A stretch of 64,000 nucleotides of DNA. It comes from Tildeniella torsiva UHER 1998/13D (lineage in GTDB: Bacteria > Cyanobacteriota > Cyanobacteriia > Phormidesmidales > Phormidesmidaceae). How positions within the stretch are numbered: the first letter of the stretch is position 1; every line of letters starts with the position of its first letter. The notes under the pieces are model-generated. The model saw only the letters and a program-made list of their open reading frames with translations. It did not search any database and was not told the origin of the DNA. The position numbers were made by a program, and so were the translations under genes. Below, piece by piece: positions 8,047 through 16,897 of this stretch. Where the stretch lies: positions 62,001 through 126,000 of the forward strand of contig JAHHIH010000004.1 in assembly GCA_019358835.1 (NCBI GenBank). The letters are read 5' to 3'.

Positions 8047-10875
8047 CTAGGGCTGCCCCGGCAGGGTGCGGGCAGCAGTGGAGGTAAAACACACGGGTTC
8101 GGCCTCGGTGCGAGTGCACCAAATTTGAATCATCACCGATGGGTCGTCGGGCGAAACCCACCACGCCTCAAGCTGGACGACCTGGTTGGCTAGGGGTAAG
8201 TCGCTGCCCTGGTCAGAACTGGCTGGGGCAGCCGCAATGGCTGGGGCGCTTTCGCGATCAGCCGGTTGGTGAAGGAGCGGCTCTAACCCCTGGGCGGTTT
8301 TAGCCAGGGTAGCCTGAAGCTGTGGCGCGGTTCCCTGATAGGTCTGGGGCGGTGGACTGGGCCGCGACCGCGCTAGAGGCATGATGTCTGTGCGCACCAC
8401 GCCCGTCTGGGGCGACCCGAGATGGGGGGCGGCGGGAGCGGGCGACTCGGCAAGATTAAACGAAGGGGTAACCGCGCTGGCAGCAGGCGCTTTTGCCAGG
8501 CTAAAGCTGGCCTCTGACTGGGTCAGGTAGCTGTGGCCGTAGGCTGTGAGCATACCGGTAGCCATGCTGAGGGGAATCAACAGCCGTATTAGGTGGCGCT
8601 GGCGGTGGCAGCGCTTGGTGTAGCGATCGCAGGCCGCCAAATAGCTGCTGGCCAGCACCGAGAGCTGGTTAGGATGCACCTGCCGAAAGGTTTTGGCCTC
8701 GTTGAGGCGGGTTTTGGTCAAAAAATAGTCAGGATGGTTGGGCTGCTCCTGCTGCTGCCACTCCTGAGCGGCAACCTCAATGGCTCGCTGCTGCCTGACC
8801 TTGGGACCCTGGATCTGTAACCACTCCTGTAGCAGTGGCCAGTTGCGAATCAGGGCCTCGTGGGCAATGTCAAAGTAGGGGGCGCTGGCGGTGGGCGCTG
8901 TTTCAGCGATCAAGAGCTCGTTCGTGATCGCGGCTAAGCTACCGTCTGAATCTGTCGGTGTCCACCCTGGCACCGCAATGGCCGCAAGGTCACACCTGGC
9001 AGGCTGGGGTTGAGCGTGGGCGACCACTAGGCGGGCGGCCATGAGCCGGTCTGCCACGGCGGCGATGGCCGGCTCGGGCATGGCCGCCGTGATCAATTCG
9101 ACCAGCGACACTGGGCGACGAGTTAACGTGGCGCCATCCCCCAGGTCGCACAGGCTCAGAAAAATACGCTGGGCAATGGCTTGCTCAGTGTCGGTAAGAC
9201 TCTGGTACAGCTCGCTCGCCCGTTGGTTAAGCAGGTGGCGAATGCCTCCCATCTCCGCATAGGCCGTCAGGGTCAGATGGGGTGGGTCTGGGAGGTTTGG
9301 GGTGCTTTCTCGCCGCAGCCATAGCTCCTTTAAGATCAGCTGGAGCAGGGCCAGGTCGGCGGGAGCGCTGACAATATCGAGCAGCAGCGTGTAGACCAGG
9401 TTGGCATCGTAGCGCAGCCCTACCTTTTCGAGGGGGCCAACAATGGTGGCTTTGAGCTGGTTGTAGGTCATGGCCGGTACGGCCAGGCTGTGGGCGGCAA
9501 CCAAAGCCTGAAAGTCTGGAAATTCTGCCAGACCGTCAATCTGGTGGGCCCGCAGCCCCAGCACCAAGTGGAGCGGCAGATGGGCGTGCTGCACGGCGGC
9601 TGTCAAACAGTCGATCACCAGGTGGCGATCGCGATCGGGCATTGAACCAGCCGTCAGTAGGGCTTCCACCTGATCGACAACTAGCACCAGGCGGGCATCT
9701 GGGCCTTGTTCCCCCATTAGGGCCTGGATCAGCTGGCAAAATCCCTCAGCTCCCTGCTGTAAAAATGATTCAGCCCGGCGCAATTGCTCAGCGCGATGCA
9801 AACCCGCCGCGCCAGGGTCAACAAAGGCTTCTGCCAAACTGGCGAGGGGCGAGGGCCCCACGGCCAGATAGCGCAGAGTCCAAGCAGCGGTGCTTTCGCC
9901 TTTGGCTAGGCGGGGCAGTAGCCCGGCTCGCAGTAGAGAGGTTTTACCAATGCCCGATGCGCCCGTGACCACGCACAGCCGAGATGACTGCACCCGGTTG
10001 ACCAGGGTTTGCGTGATCTCGTCACGGCCAAAAAAGAACTCGCTGTGGGCAGCCTCGAAGGGGGCTATCCCTGGAAAGGGGCAAAAGCCGTAGCGCAGCT
10101 TTTGCAATCTCTCTAGCAAGGGGGGCGGCGTATCTCTGGCCGGAGAAAGCATGCCCGACATGCGGGTGAGCACAATTTCGCTGCCGGAGCTTTCAAACAG
10201 GGGTTGTTGCAGCTCACCCTTGAGCTCTCGATTGACGGCATCCGTGAGGGAGTGGCCGTTGACGATGCCGCCCTTGACCTTGTAAGGGTTGAGCCCTGAC
10301 AGAAGCGCCTGGGTGAAGACGCTGTGGTTACCGTCGAGCGATTCGTAGGCGGCTTCGTACTCTCGGGCCGCCGCCATAAAGAGGCGATCGGTACCGGCTC
10401 GGGCACCGGGGTCGGCCTCTAGCATGTTAAAAAACTCGCCGCTGTTGCAGCAGTCGAGCAAAATGACGCGCTGGCTCACCGGACTCTCTTGCAGCAGTCG
10501 CCGCAGCCAGTGTAGCGATAGGCCGTAGTGACCTGCGGCGGGGTTGGCGTCACTGGTGGCTAGGTAGCCTTCTTGAATACCGGCCTGGCGCTGTAACCCG
10601 TGGCCAGAATAGTAAAAAATAGCGGTTTGAGGAATAGTTTTGCCGGCGGGCTTAAAGAGTTTGATCAGCGCTTCTTCGAGCAGTGCTGTCGTTACCACAC
10701 CGCGCTGACTAATGGCCGGTTTTTGATGGGTAATGGCCTCTGGCAACCGCACCACGCGGCATTCGCCAAAGCTTTCTAAGCAGCGGGCTACCGATTCAGC
10801 GTCATGGGCTGGTGCCTGCAAACCTGGCAGGTGCTGATAGGTATTGATTCCGACAACAAGCGCATCCCTTGACAT
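8047..10875 (-). CDS. Caspase-domain STAND NTPase (orthocaspase-NLR type)
   Basis: A 942-residue multidomain protein. Residues 1-240 are a caspase/orthocaspase p20 domain with both catalytic motifs intact: YYSGHG (His92) and DCCNSG (Cys143). Residues about 262-720 are a STAND-type NTPase: the entry motif PFPGIAPFEAAHSEFFFGRD, Walker A TGASGIGKTS (Lys311), Walker B LVLVVDQVE (Asp401) and, late in the domain, IAHEALIRNWPLL. A membrane-spanning stretch follows at about 762-780, then a Pro/Ala-rich linker and a small C-terminal domain with two Cys. Many relatives end in WD40 or TPR sensor repeats; this one does not. Such proteins are suspected sensors that trigger cell suicide or anti-phage defence when the NTPase assembles. 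It is upstream of the Rad50-like gene. Confidence 0.85.
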   Translation of the reverse strand: MSRDALVVGINTYQHLPGLQAPAHDAESVARCLESFGECRVVRLPEAITHQKPAISQRGVVTTALLEEALIKLFKPAGKTIPQTAIFYYSGHGLQRQAGIQEGYLATSDANPAAGHYGLSLHWLRRLLQESPVSQRVILLDCCNSGEFFNMLEADPGARAGTDRLFMAAAREYEAAYESLDGNHSVFTQALLSGLNPYKVKGGIVNGHSLTDAVNRELKGELQQPLFESSGSEIVLTRMSGMLSPARDTPPPLLERLQKLRYGFCPFPGIAPFEAAHSEFFFGRDEITQTLVNRVQSSRLCVVTGASGIGKTSLLRAGLLPRLAKGESTAAWTLRYLAVGPSPLASLAEAFVDPGAAGLHRAEQLRRAESFLQQGAEGFCQLIQALMGEQGPDARLVLVVDQVEALLTAGSMPDRDRHLVIDCLTAAVQHAHLPLHLVLGLRAHQIDGLAEFPDFQALVAAHSLAVPAMTYNQLKATIVGPLEKVGLRYDANLVYTLLLDIVSAPADLALLQLILKELWLRRESTPNLPDPPHLTLTAYAEMGGIRHLLNQRASELYQSLTDTEQAIAQRIFLSLCDLGDGATLTRRPVSLVELITAAMPEPAIAAVADRLMAARLVVAHAQPQPARCDLAAIAVPGWTPTDSDGSLAAITNELLIAETAPTASAPYFDIAHEALIRNWPLLQEWLQIQGPKVRQQRAIEVAAQEWQQQEQPNHPDYFLTKTRLNEAKTFRQVHPNQLSVLASSYLAACDRYTKRCHRQRHLIRLLIPLSMATGMLTAYGHSYLTQSEASFSLAKAPAASAVTPSFNLAESPAPAAPHLGSPQTGVVRTDIMPLARSRPSPPPQTYQGTAPQLQATLAKTAQGLEPLLHQPADRESAPAIAAAPASSDQGSDLPLANQVVQLEAWWVSPDDPSVMIQIWCTRTEAEPVCFTSTAARTLPGQP

Positions 10876-11497
10876 TTTCCTCGCACCCTGATTTGGCGTT
10901 CTCTAAATCTGACTGACTGATGGATATAGGAGGGAACATGACAACTTTAGCCATTCTTCAGGTGAGATTTTCCATGACTCAAAGAGTTGAAAATTCTAGA
11001 AAACTAGATCTCAAACTGAGTGCTCACGCTTTGATAGGTTAAGTTTAGCTAAGGAGGCTACATCCTCTAAGAGGGGTTTCACCCCTAAAAGAAATATCCG
11101 GCAGCCTGAATTTTTTCGAAAGTAAAATTATTCCGTGAAATTACGTATAAATTTTATTATCGACCGCGCTATGTGTTGAATTGCAACAGAAAAAACCGAA
11201 AAAGGTGGTGCGTTGTTTTGACTTGCACTGTCAATTGACAACCAATTCCCGTAGTATTTCGGAAGTAATCTTGTACTTCCGTCATCTGGCCGAAGCACAT
11301 ATTGATGGCTTTGTTTTTAAACATTGGCCCAGAATTTCTCTGATTTGTGGCCTGGGTAGTTCGGTAGAATGAATGTCTAAAAGGCGTGGCTGGGCGTTGA
11401 GGATTGCCTGTTTGGGGGGCGATCGCCAGCGGCTTTAATATAATAGTGGCGCTACCGATAGTTTAATCCTGGCGGTAATGACTCTATATCTAGACCT
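10876..11497. other. A/T-rich intergenic region between divergent genes
   Basis: The 622 bases are clearly richer in A/T than the neighbouring genes. They hold a small inverted repeat TCTAG-AAAA-CTAGA at 10995-11008 and a hairpin AGGGGT-TTC-ACCCCT near 11071-11085, either of which could be an operator for the caspase-STAND gene (inference). A 63-codon open frame on the plus strand (11181-11372) has no ribosome binding site and unconvincing composition. I see no RNA gene. Confidence 0.4.
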
Positions 11498-11923
11498 ATG
11501 TTGGAACCGCAGCTCGGGGTATTGAAGATTAGGGTCTGCTGGGGGGTAGGCCGTACCCCTAGGCGAGGCGGTTTTGGGGTCAAGCTCGGCGCGCTGGGTC
11601 TGGGTTTTGCTCTGGGGGGCGGTGGTCTAATGCCGAGGGCCGGGGCTACACCTCCCGAGTGGGTGCAGGAGGGCGATCGCCTGACGACGGTCTGCCAATT
11701 TGCTGACTTTGCCGCCGCCGTCGCCTTTGTGGAGCGCCTCGTCGAGCCAGCGGATAGGCTGGGGCATCACCCTGACCTGGCGATCGCCTACAATCGAGTC
11801 GCGATCAACCTAACTACCCATGACGCCGGAGGGCTCACGGCCCTAGATTTTGCCCTAGCTGAAGAAATCTCTGCGCTGCACGACGGGCGCTGCCAACCGC
11901 CAACCCACTCACCCACCCCATGA
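11498..11923 (+). CDS. Pterin-4a-carbinolamine dehydratase-like protein
   Basis: Residues about 52-130 are a pterin carbinolamine dehydratase (PCD/DCoH) domain: FADFAAAVAFVERL, then HHPDLAIAYNRVAINLTTHD with the catalytic His set, then GGLTALDFALAEEI. The enzyme dehydrates 4a-hydroxytetrahydropterin to recycle pterin cofactors. The domain is normally about 95 residues and cytosolic. This copy has about 50 extra N-terminal residues that look like a signal peptide: Arg/Lys-rich start, a hydrophobic Gly/Leu run (LGALGLGFALGGGG), then PRAGA. Either it is exported or the true start is internal. Its stop overlaps the start of the next gene (ATGA), so the two are translationally coupled. Confidence 0.75.
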   Translation: MLEPQLGVLKIRVCWGVGRTPRRGGFGVKLGALGLGFALGGGGLMPRAGATPPEWVQEGDRLTTVCQFADFAAAVAFVERLVEPADRLGHHPDLAIAYNRVAINLTTHDAGGLTALDFALAEEISALHDGRCQPPTHSPTP

Positions 11924-12570
11924 CCTCAGATGCCACTGGCAATCAATGGGTTTCGGCCAGTCATGCCCTCGACTATCTGGCTCGGGCCGATGCCATCCCT
12001 CACCGCACTGAGGGGGAGGCTATGCTGCTAGATCTAGTGCCCCCAACCGCCCGCCGCATTCTAGATCTGGGCACAGGCGACGGGCGGCTGATGGGGCTGC
12101 TCAAAATTGACCGGCCTGGGGCTGACTATGTAGCGCTAGATTTTTCACCCACGATGCTGGCGGCAGTGCGCGATCGCTATGGCCCAGACCCCAACGTCAC
12201 CATCGTTAGCCATGACCTATCTCAGCCCTTGCCAGACCTGGGCACCTTTGACGCGGTGGTCTCAAGCTTTGCCATCCATCACCTCGACCACTCCCGCAAG
12301 GCAGCCCTTTACGGAGAAATCTACCAAATTCTTGCGCCAGGGGGCTGCTTTTGCAACCTTGAGCATGTGGCTTCCCCCACGGAGCGGCTGCACCACCAGT
12401 TCTTGAGGGCCATTGGCTACGCCCCCGAAAACGAAGACCCCTCTAACCAACTCTTAGATGTGGAGACTCAGCTGGGCTGGTTGCGAGACCTGGGGTTTGA
12501 CGATGTGGACTGCCACTGGAAGTGGCGAGAAATGGCGCTGCTGGCGGGCCTCAAACCGCTGGCAGGCTAG
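11920..12570 (+). CDS. Class I SAM-dependent methyltransferase
   Basis: A 216-residue Rossmann-fold methyltransferase. Motif I is ILDLGTGDGRLMGLL (about residues 47-61). The acidic end of beta-2 is DYVALDFS, motif post-II is VSHDLSQPLPDLGTFDAVVSSFAIHHL, and motif III is LAPGGCFCNLEHV. The HHL pattern after the fourth strand and the small size resemble Methyltransf_25/ubiE-like enzymes. The substrate cannot be told. It overlaps the pterin dehydratase gene by 4 bases and probably shares its transcript; whether they work together is unknown. It converges with the next gene with only 4 bases between the stops. Confidence 0.85.
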   Translation: MTSDATGNQWVSASHALDYLARADAIPHRTEGEAMLLDLVPPTARRILDLGTGDGRLMGLLKIDRPGADYVALDFSPTMLAAVRDRYGPDPNVTIVSHDLSQPLPDLGTFDAVVSSFAIHHLDHSRKAALYGEIYQILAPGGCFCNLEHVASPTERLHHQFLRAIGYAPENEDPSNQLLDVETQLGWLRDLGFDDVDCHWKWREMALLAGLKPLAG

Positions 12571-12574
12571 AGCC

Positions 12575-13417
12575 CTAGGCCCAGCTGCCTGGCCAGGTGG
12601 TGACTAAGAACACGATTAAGCTAATCAGGGCGAGAACGCCCTGCAAAATATTGCCGACTAGGGTGCCGACTACGATGGCCAGGCCTACCTTGGCCGACTG
12701 CTTAACCCGCTGGAGCAGTTTCAACTCACGGCGGTGCAAAAATTCGCCGATAAAGGCCCCTAGCACGGTGCCAACCAGCAGCCCGAGCAGGGGAATGCCC
12801 GTTGGCAACAGGGGCAGTAGCCCAAATAGGCCAAAGAACATGCCGACAAATGCCCCAATTTGGCCCCAGTTGCTGGCCCCAACCCGCTGTGCCCCCAGCA
12901 CCCCCGCCAGGTAGTCGATGGCAAAGCTGAGAATGAGCGCGGCGATCGCCACCCCCAGTGCCCATTTGAGCCCCACAAACCCCACCACCAGGCCCCAAAT
13001 CACGATCGCCCCGACAATCAGCGTAATCCCAGGTAGGGCCGGTACGACGGCGCCCACTACCCCCACCCCCATGACCAGCACCAGGAGCCAGTACAGGGCT
13101 AGGTGCCACGCCTCAGTGGTGTCGAGGGCCGTGGGTACCTGCACCTGGGCTGGCAAGCTGGCGACGCCGTGGCCAATCTGGATGAGCGCGTTGCTGAGGC
13201 CGTTGACTAGGCTGGACACCCACTGTGTCACCTGGTCGTAAAGCCCAGAACCCCCCTGGGGCAGGGGCGATGCAGTCGGGTCAAGGGCTAACAAATCAGG
13301 CATAGAAAACATCCTGGAGAAATGTTGTACGGCAGAGGGCTGGGCGATTGCCATGAGTCTAAAGCGGATCATAGCCAAAACTAGGGCGATCGCCAGGGCG
13401 GTTGCAGGTGCGGCCAT
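12575..13417 (-). CDS. DUF456 family membrane protein
   Basis: The C-terminal 180 residues form the DUF456 domain: closely packed helices with the family patterns VVGAVVPALPGITLIVGAI, IDYLAGVLGAQRVGASNWG, FGLLPLLPTGIPLLG and LGAFIGEFLHRRE, where many Gly and Pro residues interrupt the helices. About 100 residues before it are variable. Start choice is uncertain: the longest frame starts at 13417, but a Met cluster (MFSMPDLL) about 35 residues later at 13310 and 13301 fits better and would leave a normal leader. Function of DUF456 is not known; it sits in the inner or thylakoid membrane. It is transcribed alone. Confidence 0.8.
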   Translation of the reverse strand: MAAPATALAIALVLAMIRFRLMAIAQPSAVQHFSRMFSMPDLLALDPTASPLPQGGSGLYDQVTQWVSSLVNGLSNALIQIGHGVASLPAQVQVPTALDTTEAWHLALYWLLVLVMGVGVVGAVVPALPGITLIVGAIVIWGLVVGFVGLKWALGVAIAALILSFAIDYLAGVLGAQRVGASNWGQIGAFVGMFFGLFGLLPLLPTGIPLLGLLVGTVLGAFIGEFLHRRELKLLQRVKQSAKVGLAIVVGTLVGNILQGVLALISLIVFLVTTWPGSWA

Positions 13418-13463
13418 CCAGACATCTATATATAGCTATAGTCACCTGGGTCAGGATATCCAG

Positions 13464-13499
13464 AAACGGTTGAACGTTTTGGGGGAAATGTCTTAAGAC
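13464..13499. repeat. Dispersed intergenic repeat, copy 1
   Basis: Contains AGAAACGGTTGAACGTTTT followed by GGGGGAAATGTCT and AAGAC. The same blocks in the same order occur at 31611-31683, and part of the palindromic block occurs at 63103-63171. It lies between the divergent DUF456 and exporter genes. Confidence 0.5.
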
Positions 13500-13594
13500 T
13501 GGTTACGGCGAGATATTCACACTGGTTATGGCAGGGTATCGATGCCGTCGTTAGGTCTGATGGGGCGCAGGGCGCTAGAGTTGGAAGACTCTAT

Positions 13595-14509
13595 TTGACC
13601 CTACCGCTCCTGGAGCCCTGCCCTGTGCTGCCCAACTCTTGGCTACCCAAGCCTGTGCTGCCTGCGTTCAACCCCCCAGCGCCCATCTTGGTCATTGCCG
13701 CCATGGCCTCGACCCAGCTGGGCTCAACCCTGGCGAAAAGCCTGTTTGGCCAGGTTGGGCCGCTGGGTATGGTGCTGCTGCGGGTGGGGTTGTCGGCGCT
13801 GGTGCTGGTGGCCTGGTGCCGTCCTCGCTGGCGAGGTCATCGCCCGGCTGACTACCGGCTGCTGGTGACCTTTGGCCTCTCTCTGGCGGTGATGAATGCG
13901 CTGTTTTACTGTGCGATCGCCCGTATTCCCATCGGTGTTGCGGTAGCGCTAGAGTTCTCGGGGCCGCTGACTGTTGCGCTGCTGCACTCGCGCCGCTGGC
14001 TCGACGGGCTGTGGGTGGCGCTGGCGGCGGTGGGCATTGTGCTGCTGTCGCCCCTCAACACGCCATCGCTGGACAGCCTGGGAGTGGCAATGGCGCTGCT
14101 GGCTGGGGTGGCCTGGGGTGGCTATATTGTGCTGTCGGCCCGCATGGGGCAGGCCTTTCGCGGTGGGGAGGGGCTGGCGCTGTCGATGGCGGTGGGTGCA
14201 CTACTGCTGCTGCCCGTGGGGGTATGGGCAGAGGGCCGAGCCTTGCTATCCCCCCATGTTTTGCTGCTCGGGCTGGGGGTGGCGATGCTGGCCTCTACTC
14301 TGCCCTACTCGTTGGAGATGACGGCGCTGCGGCGTATGCCGGTGAATGTGTTTGGCGTGCTGATGAGCCTGGAGCCTGCGATCGCTACCGTGATCAGCTT
14401 TTTCTGGCTCGGTGAAACCCTGACCTTGACGATGATCGGGGCCATTGGCTTAGTGACGATCGCCGCTGCGGGCATTTCTCTATCTCAGCCCAACCCCAAG
14501 GTTGTTTGA
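13595..14509 (+). CDS. EamA/DMT-superfamily exporter (RhtA-like)
   Basis: A 304-residue, ten-helix drug/metabolite transporter with two EamA repeats. Signatures include TLAKSLFGQVGPLGMVLLRVG in helices 1-2, GVAVALEFSGPLTVAL at the end of repeat one, and MLASTLPYSLEMTALRRMP with SLEPAIATVISFFWLGE in repeat two. The last two match the RhtA branch, which exports threonine, homoserine and related amino acids. Substrate is therefore a guess at amino-acid level. The reading frame opens with TTG at 13595, with GGAAG upstream; the N-terminal 28 residues are Pro-rich. It stands alone and is followed by an empty 270-base stretch before the kinase gene. Confidence 0.85.
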   Translation: MTLPLLEPCPVLPNSWLPKPVLPAFNPPAPILVIAAMASTQLGSTLAKSLFGQVGPLGMVLLRVGLSALVLVAWCRPRWRGHRPADYRLLVTFGLSLAVMNALFYCAIARIPIGVAVALEFSGPLTVALLHSRRWLDGLWVALAAVGIVLLSPLNTPSLDSLGVAMALLAGVAWGGYIVLSARMGQAFRGGEGLALSMAVGALLLLPVGVWAEGRALLSPHVLLLGLGVAMLASTLPYSLEMTALRRMPVNVFGVLMSLEPAIATVISFFWLGETLTLTMIGAIGLVTIAAAGISLSQPNPKVV

Positions 14510-14779
14510 ATTAATCGGTTCCGCCAATGCGTGCCGTTCCCCTGAACTTAGGAAACCTGCGCCGCCTGCAACCCACCATGGCTTGATCCCATCTGCGGGA
14601 CTGCGATCGCCCATCGTCGGGGCGGGCTGTCTTGGCGGTTAGGGCTAGCGACAGGGGAGAATCGAAACCCTTAACTGTGGGGCAATTGACCAATTGCAAA
14701 GAAAGGCGGTTGCCTGGGTAAACCGCCAGCATTCCGTGGAACACTGTTGCTACACAGGGAATGCATTCTACCGTCGGCT

Positions 14780-16897
14780 ATGAGTCTTTGTATTAATCCA
14801 AGTTGCCGTCAGCCTAACCATCCCGATAACGGAGGCAGCTCTACCTGCGTGGCCTGTGGGTCGGCCCTAGTGCTCCAGGGACGCTACCGAGTCATGCGGT
14901 TGATTAGCAGCGACAGCGGCTTTGGCCGCGTGTATGAGGCCTACGAACGCAACGTCCCCAAAATTCTCAAGGTGCTCAAGGAGGGCTACAACACCAACGC
15001 TAAGGTGGTGGAGCTATTTCGCCGCGAGGCGCAGGTGCTGAGCCAGCTCAACCATCCGGGGGTGCCCAGGGTAGAGACCGAGGGCTATTTTCTCTACTAC
15101 CCAGCTGACGGGGGTGAACCCTCCCACTGCCTGGTCATGGAGAAAATAGAAGGCCCCAACCTGAGGCAGTGGATGGTGCAGCAGGGCAACCACCCGATCA
15201 GCGAAAAGCAGGCAATGCTCTGGCTCACCCAGCTCACCGACGTGCTTGATCTGGTGCACCAGCACAACTACTTTCACCGCGACATCAAACCCGAAAACAT
15301 TATGCTGCGTCCGTCGGGGCAGCTGGTGCTAGTTGACTTTGGGGCCGCCCGCGAGATGACCCAGACCTATATGGCCAACCTGGGCGACAGCGGCATTACG
15401 ACCGTGAGTTCGGCGGGCTACACCCCCCCCGAGCAGGAACAGGGCCAGGCGGTGCCCCAGTCTGACTTCTATGCCCTGGGCCGCACGCTGATTTACTTGA
15501 TGACCGCTAAGCTGCCCAATGACCCGGCCATCTATAACTCGCTCACCAATGGGTTTGCGTGGCGAGCTGTGGCGTCGCAGATTTCTGCCCCCCTGGCCGA
15601 TTTGATCGATGACCTGATTGCTCCGGCGGCGGGCAATCGCCCCCACAGCACGGAGGCGATTATGGAGCGACTGGCTCAGGTGCGATCGCGCCAGGTTTCC
15701 GGTCTGCCCCGCTCGGCCAGCGCCGCTGCACCAACCTGGCCCATGACCACCCTCAACCCCAACGAGGTTCAGACTCTCCCGGATCCGTCGCGCAGCTTTT
15801 TGCCCCCCTTGCTCGATCAGCGCCCCTGGCTGCTGGCGGGGTTGACTGGGCTGGCTCTGGCGGTGCCCCTGGGCTGGTACGCCTTGAGCCAGGGATCGCT
15901 GCCCTTGGCGTTTAGCGGCCCTCGGGTCACGGCACCGGCTCTTCAGAATTTGACCGTCAGCCCGGTGGCGGTTCTGACCGGGCACGAGAACGATATCTAC
16001 GATCTGCTGCTGCTGCGAGACGGCAAAACGCTGATTTCGGCCAGTGCCGACAGCACAGTCCGCATTTGGAATTTGGCGGACAATACTCTGCGCCACACCC
16101 TGGCCCATGCCAATGTGGTTCAAGCGATCGCCACTACCGTAGATCAGACCACCCTAGTTAGCACCGGGGATGATCGCACCATTCGCTTTTGGTCACTGCC
16201 CGATGGCCGTGCTCTAGGGCAGATTGACAATGCCCACGGCACCCCCATCCGCGCCCTAGAGGTGAGCCGCAATGGCCGAACCTTGGTGAGCGCTGACAGC
16301 GAGGGCACCATTAAGCTATGGCCCTTGACCGACAGCACGGGTGCCCTCAACCTAGCAGGGATGTCAGCCAGTGGCCCCAGCCACACCCTCCAGGCCGATG
16401 GTACTCTGAACGATCTGTTGTTTACCCGCGATAACACCATGCTGATCAGCGGCGGCAAAAGCCTCCAGCTTTGGGATCTGGCCAGTCTAGAGGAGGCCGC
16501 TGCGGGGGCGGTCAGCCCGCCCACCACCCTGGAGGGGCACACCAGCTTTGTCAACCGCATCGACATTACCGACGACGATCAAACCCTAGTCAGCGCCTCA
16601 GCCGATCAAAACGTGCTGCTTTGGGATATGGCGACAAAATCCCGAAGCGCGGCGCTGGAAGGTCACCAGGGCTACGTCAATACCCTGCGGCTAGAGGGGC
16701 CTCAGCTCTGGAGCGCCGATTCTGACAAAACCATTTTGGTGTGGGATTTGCAGAAAAAAGCCCCGATCCAGCGGATTACCGGCTTTGAAACCGATATCTG
16801 GCGCTTTACGGTGCAGCCCAACGGCCAAATTCTCACCATTGGCGGCACCCAGCCCTACATTCGGCTCTGGCGCTTAGATCAGTCTTCTGAGCCCTAG
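14780..16897 (+). CDS. Ser/Thr protein kinase with zinc-ribbon and WD40 repeats
   Basis: A cyanobacterial eukaryotic-type kinase. The first 27 residues have two Cys pairs (CINPSC and CVAC), a zinc ribbon common in this group. The kinase domain (about residues 35-300) has the glycine loop SGFGRVYEA, the catalytic loop FHRDIKPENIM and DFGAARE. A Pro-rich linker leads to one membrane helix (about 355-372). The C-terminal half has about seven WD40 repeats, e.g. GHENDIYDLLLL, TVRIWNL and GHQGYVNTLRL, placed on the far side of the membrane. It may sense an extracytoplasmic ligand and signal by phosphorylation. ATG at 14780 is chosen because the family begins MSLCINP; the frame could open earlier with TTG at 14747. 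Its stop overlaps that of cphB by 4 bases, tail to tail. Confidence 0.9.
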   Translation: MSLCINPSCRQPNHPDNGGSSTCVACGSALVLQGRYRVMRLISSDSGFGRVYEAYERNVPKILKVLKEGYNTNAKVVELFRREAQVLSQLNHPGVPRVETEGYFLYYPADGGEPSHCLVMEKIEGPNLRQWMVQQGNHPISEKQAMLWLTQLTDVLDLVHQHNYFHRDIKPENIMLRPSGQLVLVDFGAAREMTQTYMANLGDSGITTVSSAGYTPPEQEQGQAVPQSDFYALGRTLIYLMTAKLPNDPAIYNSLTNGFAWRAVASQISAPLADLIDDLIAPAAGNRPHSTEAIMERLAQVRSRQVSGLPRSASAAAPTWPMTTLNPNEVQTLPDPSRSFLPPLLDQRPWLLAGLTGLALAVPLGWYALSQGSLPLAFSGPRVTAPALQNLTVSPVAVLTGHENDIYDLLLLRDGKTLISASADSTVRIWNLADNTLRHTLAHANVVQAIATTVDQTTLVSTGDDRTIRFWSLPDGRALGQIDNAHGTPIRALEVSRNGRTLVSADSEGTIKLWPLTDSTGALNLAGMSASGPSHTLQADGTLNDLLFTRDNTMLISGGKSLQLWDLASLEEAAAGAVSPPTTLEGHTSFVNRIDITDDDQTLVSASADQNVLLWDMATKSRSAALEGHQGYVNTLRLEGPQLWSADSDKTILVWDLQKKAPIQRITGFETDIWRFTVQPNGQILTIGGTQPYIRLWRLDQSSEP

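Noticed and set aside
11071-11085. Short hairpin as a terminator
   Set aside because: The stem is 6 bp with no T-run, and no gene ends nearby.
11181-11372. Small plus-strand open frame of 63 codons
   Set aside because: No start signal and no family pattern; lies in A/T-rich intergenic DNA.
14511-14744. Minus-strand 77-codon open frame between the exporter and kinase genes
   Set aside because: No ribosome binding site, Arg-rich unnatural composition and no recognisable pattern.
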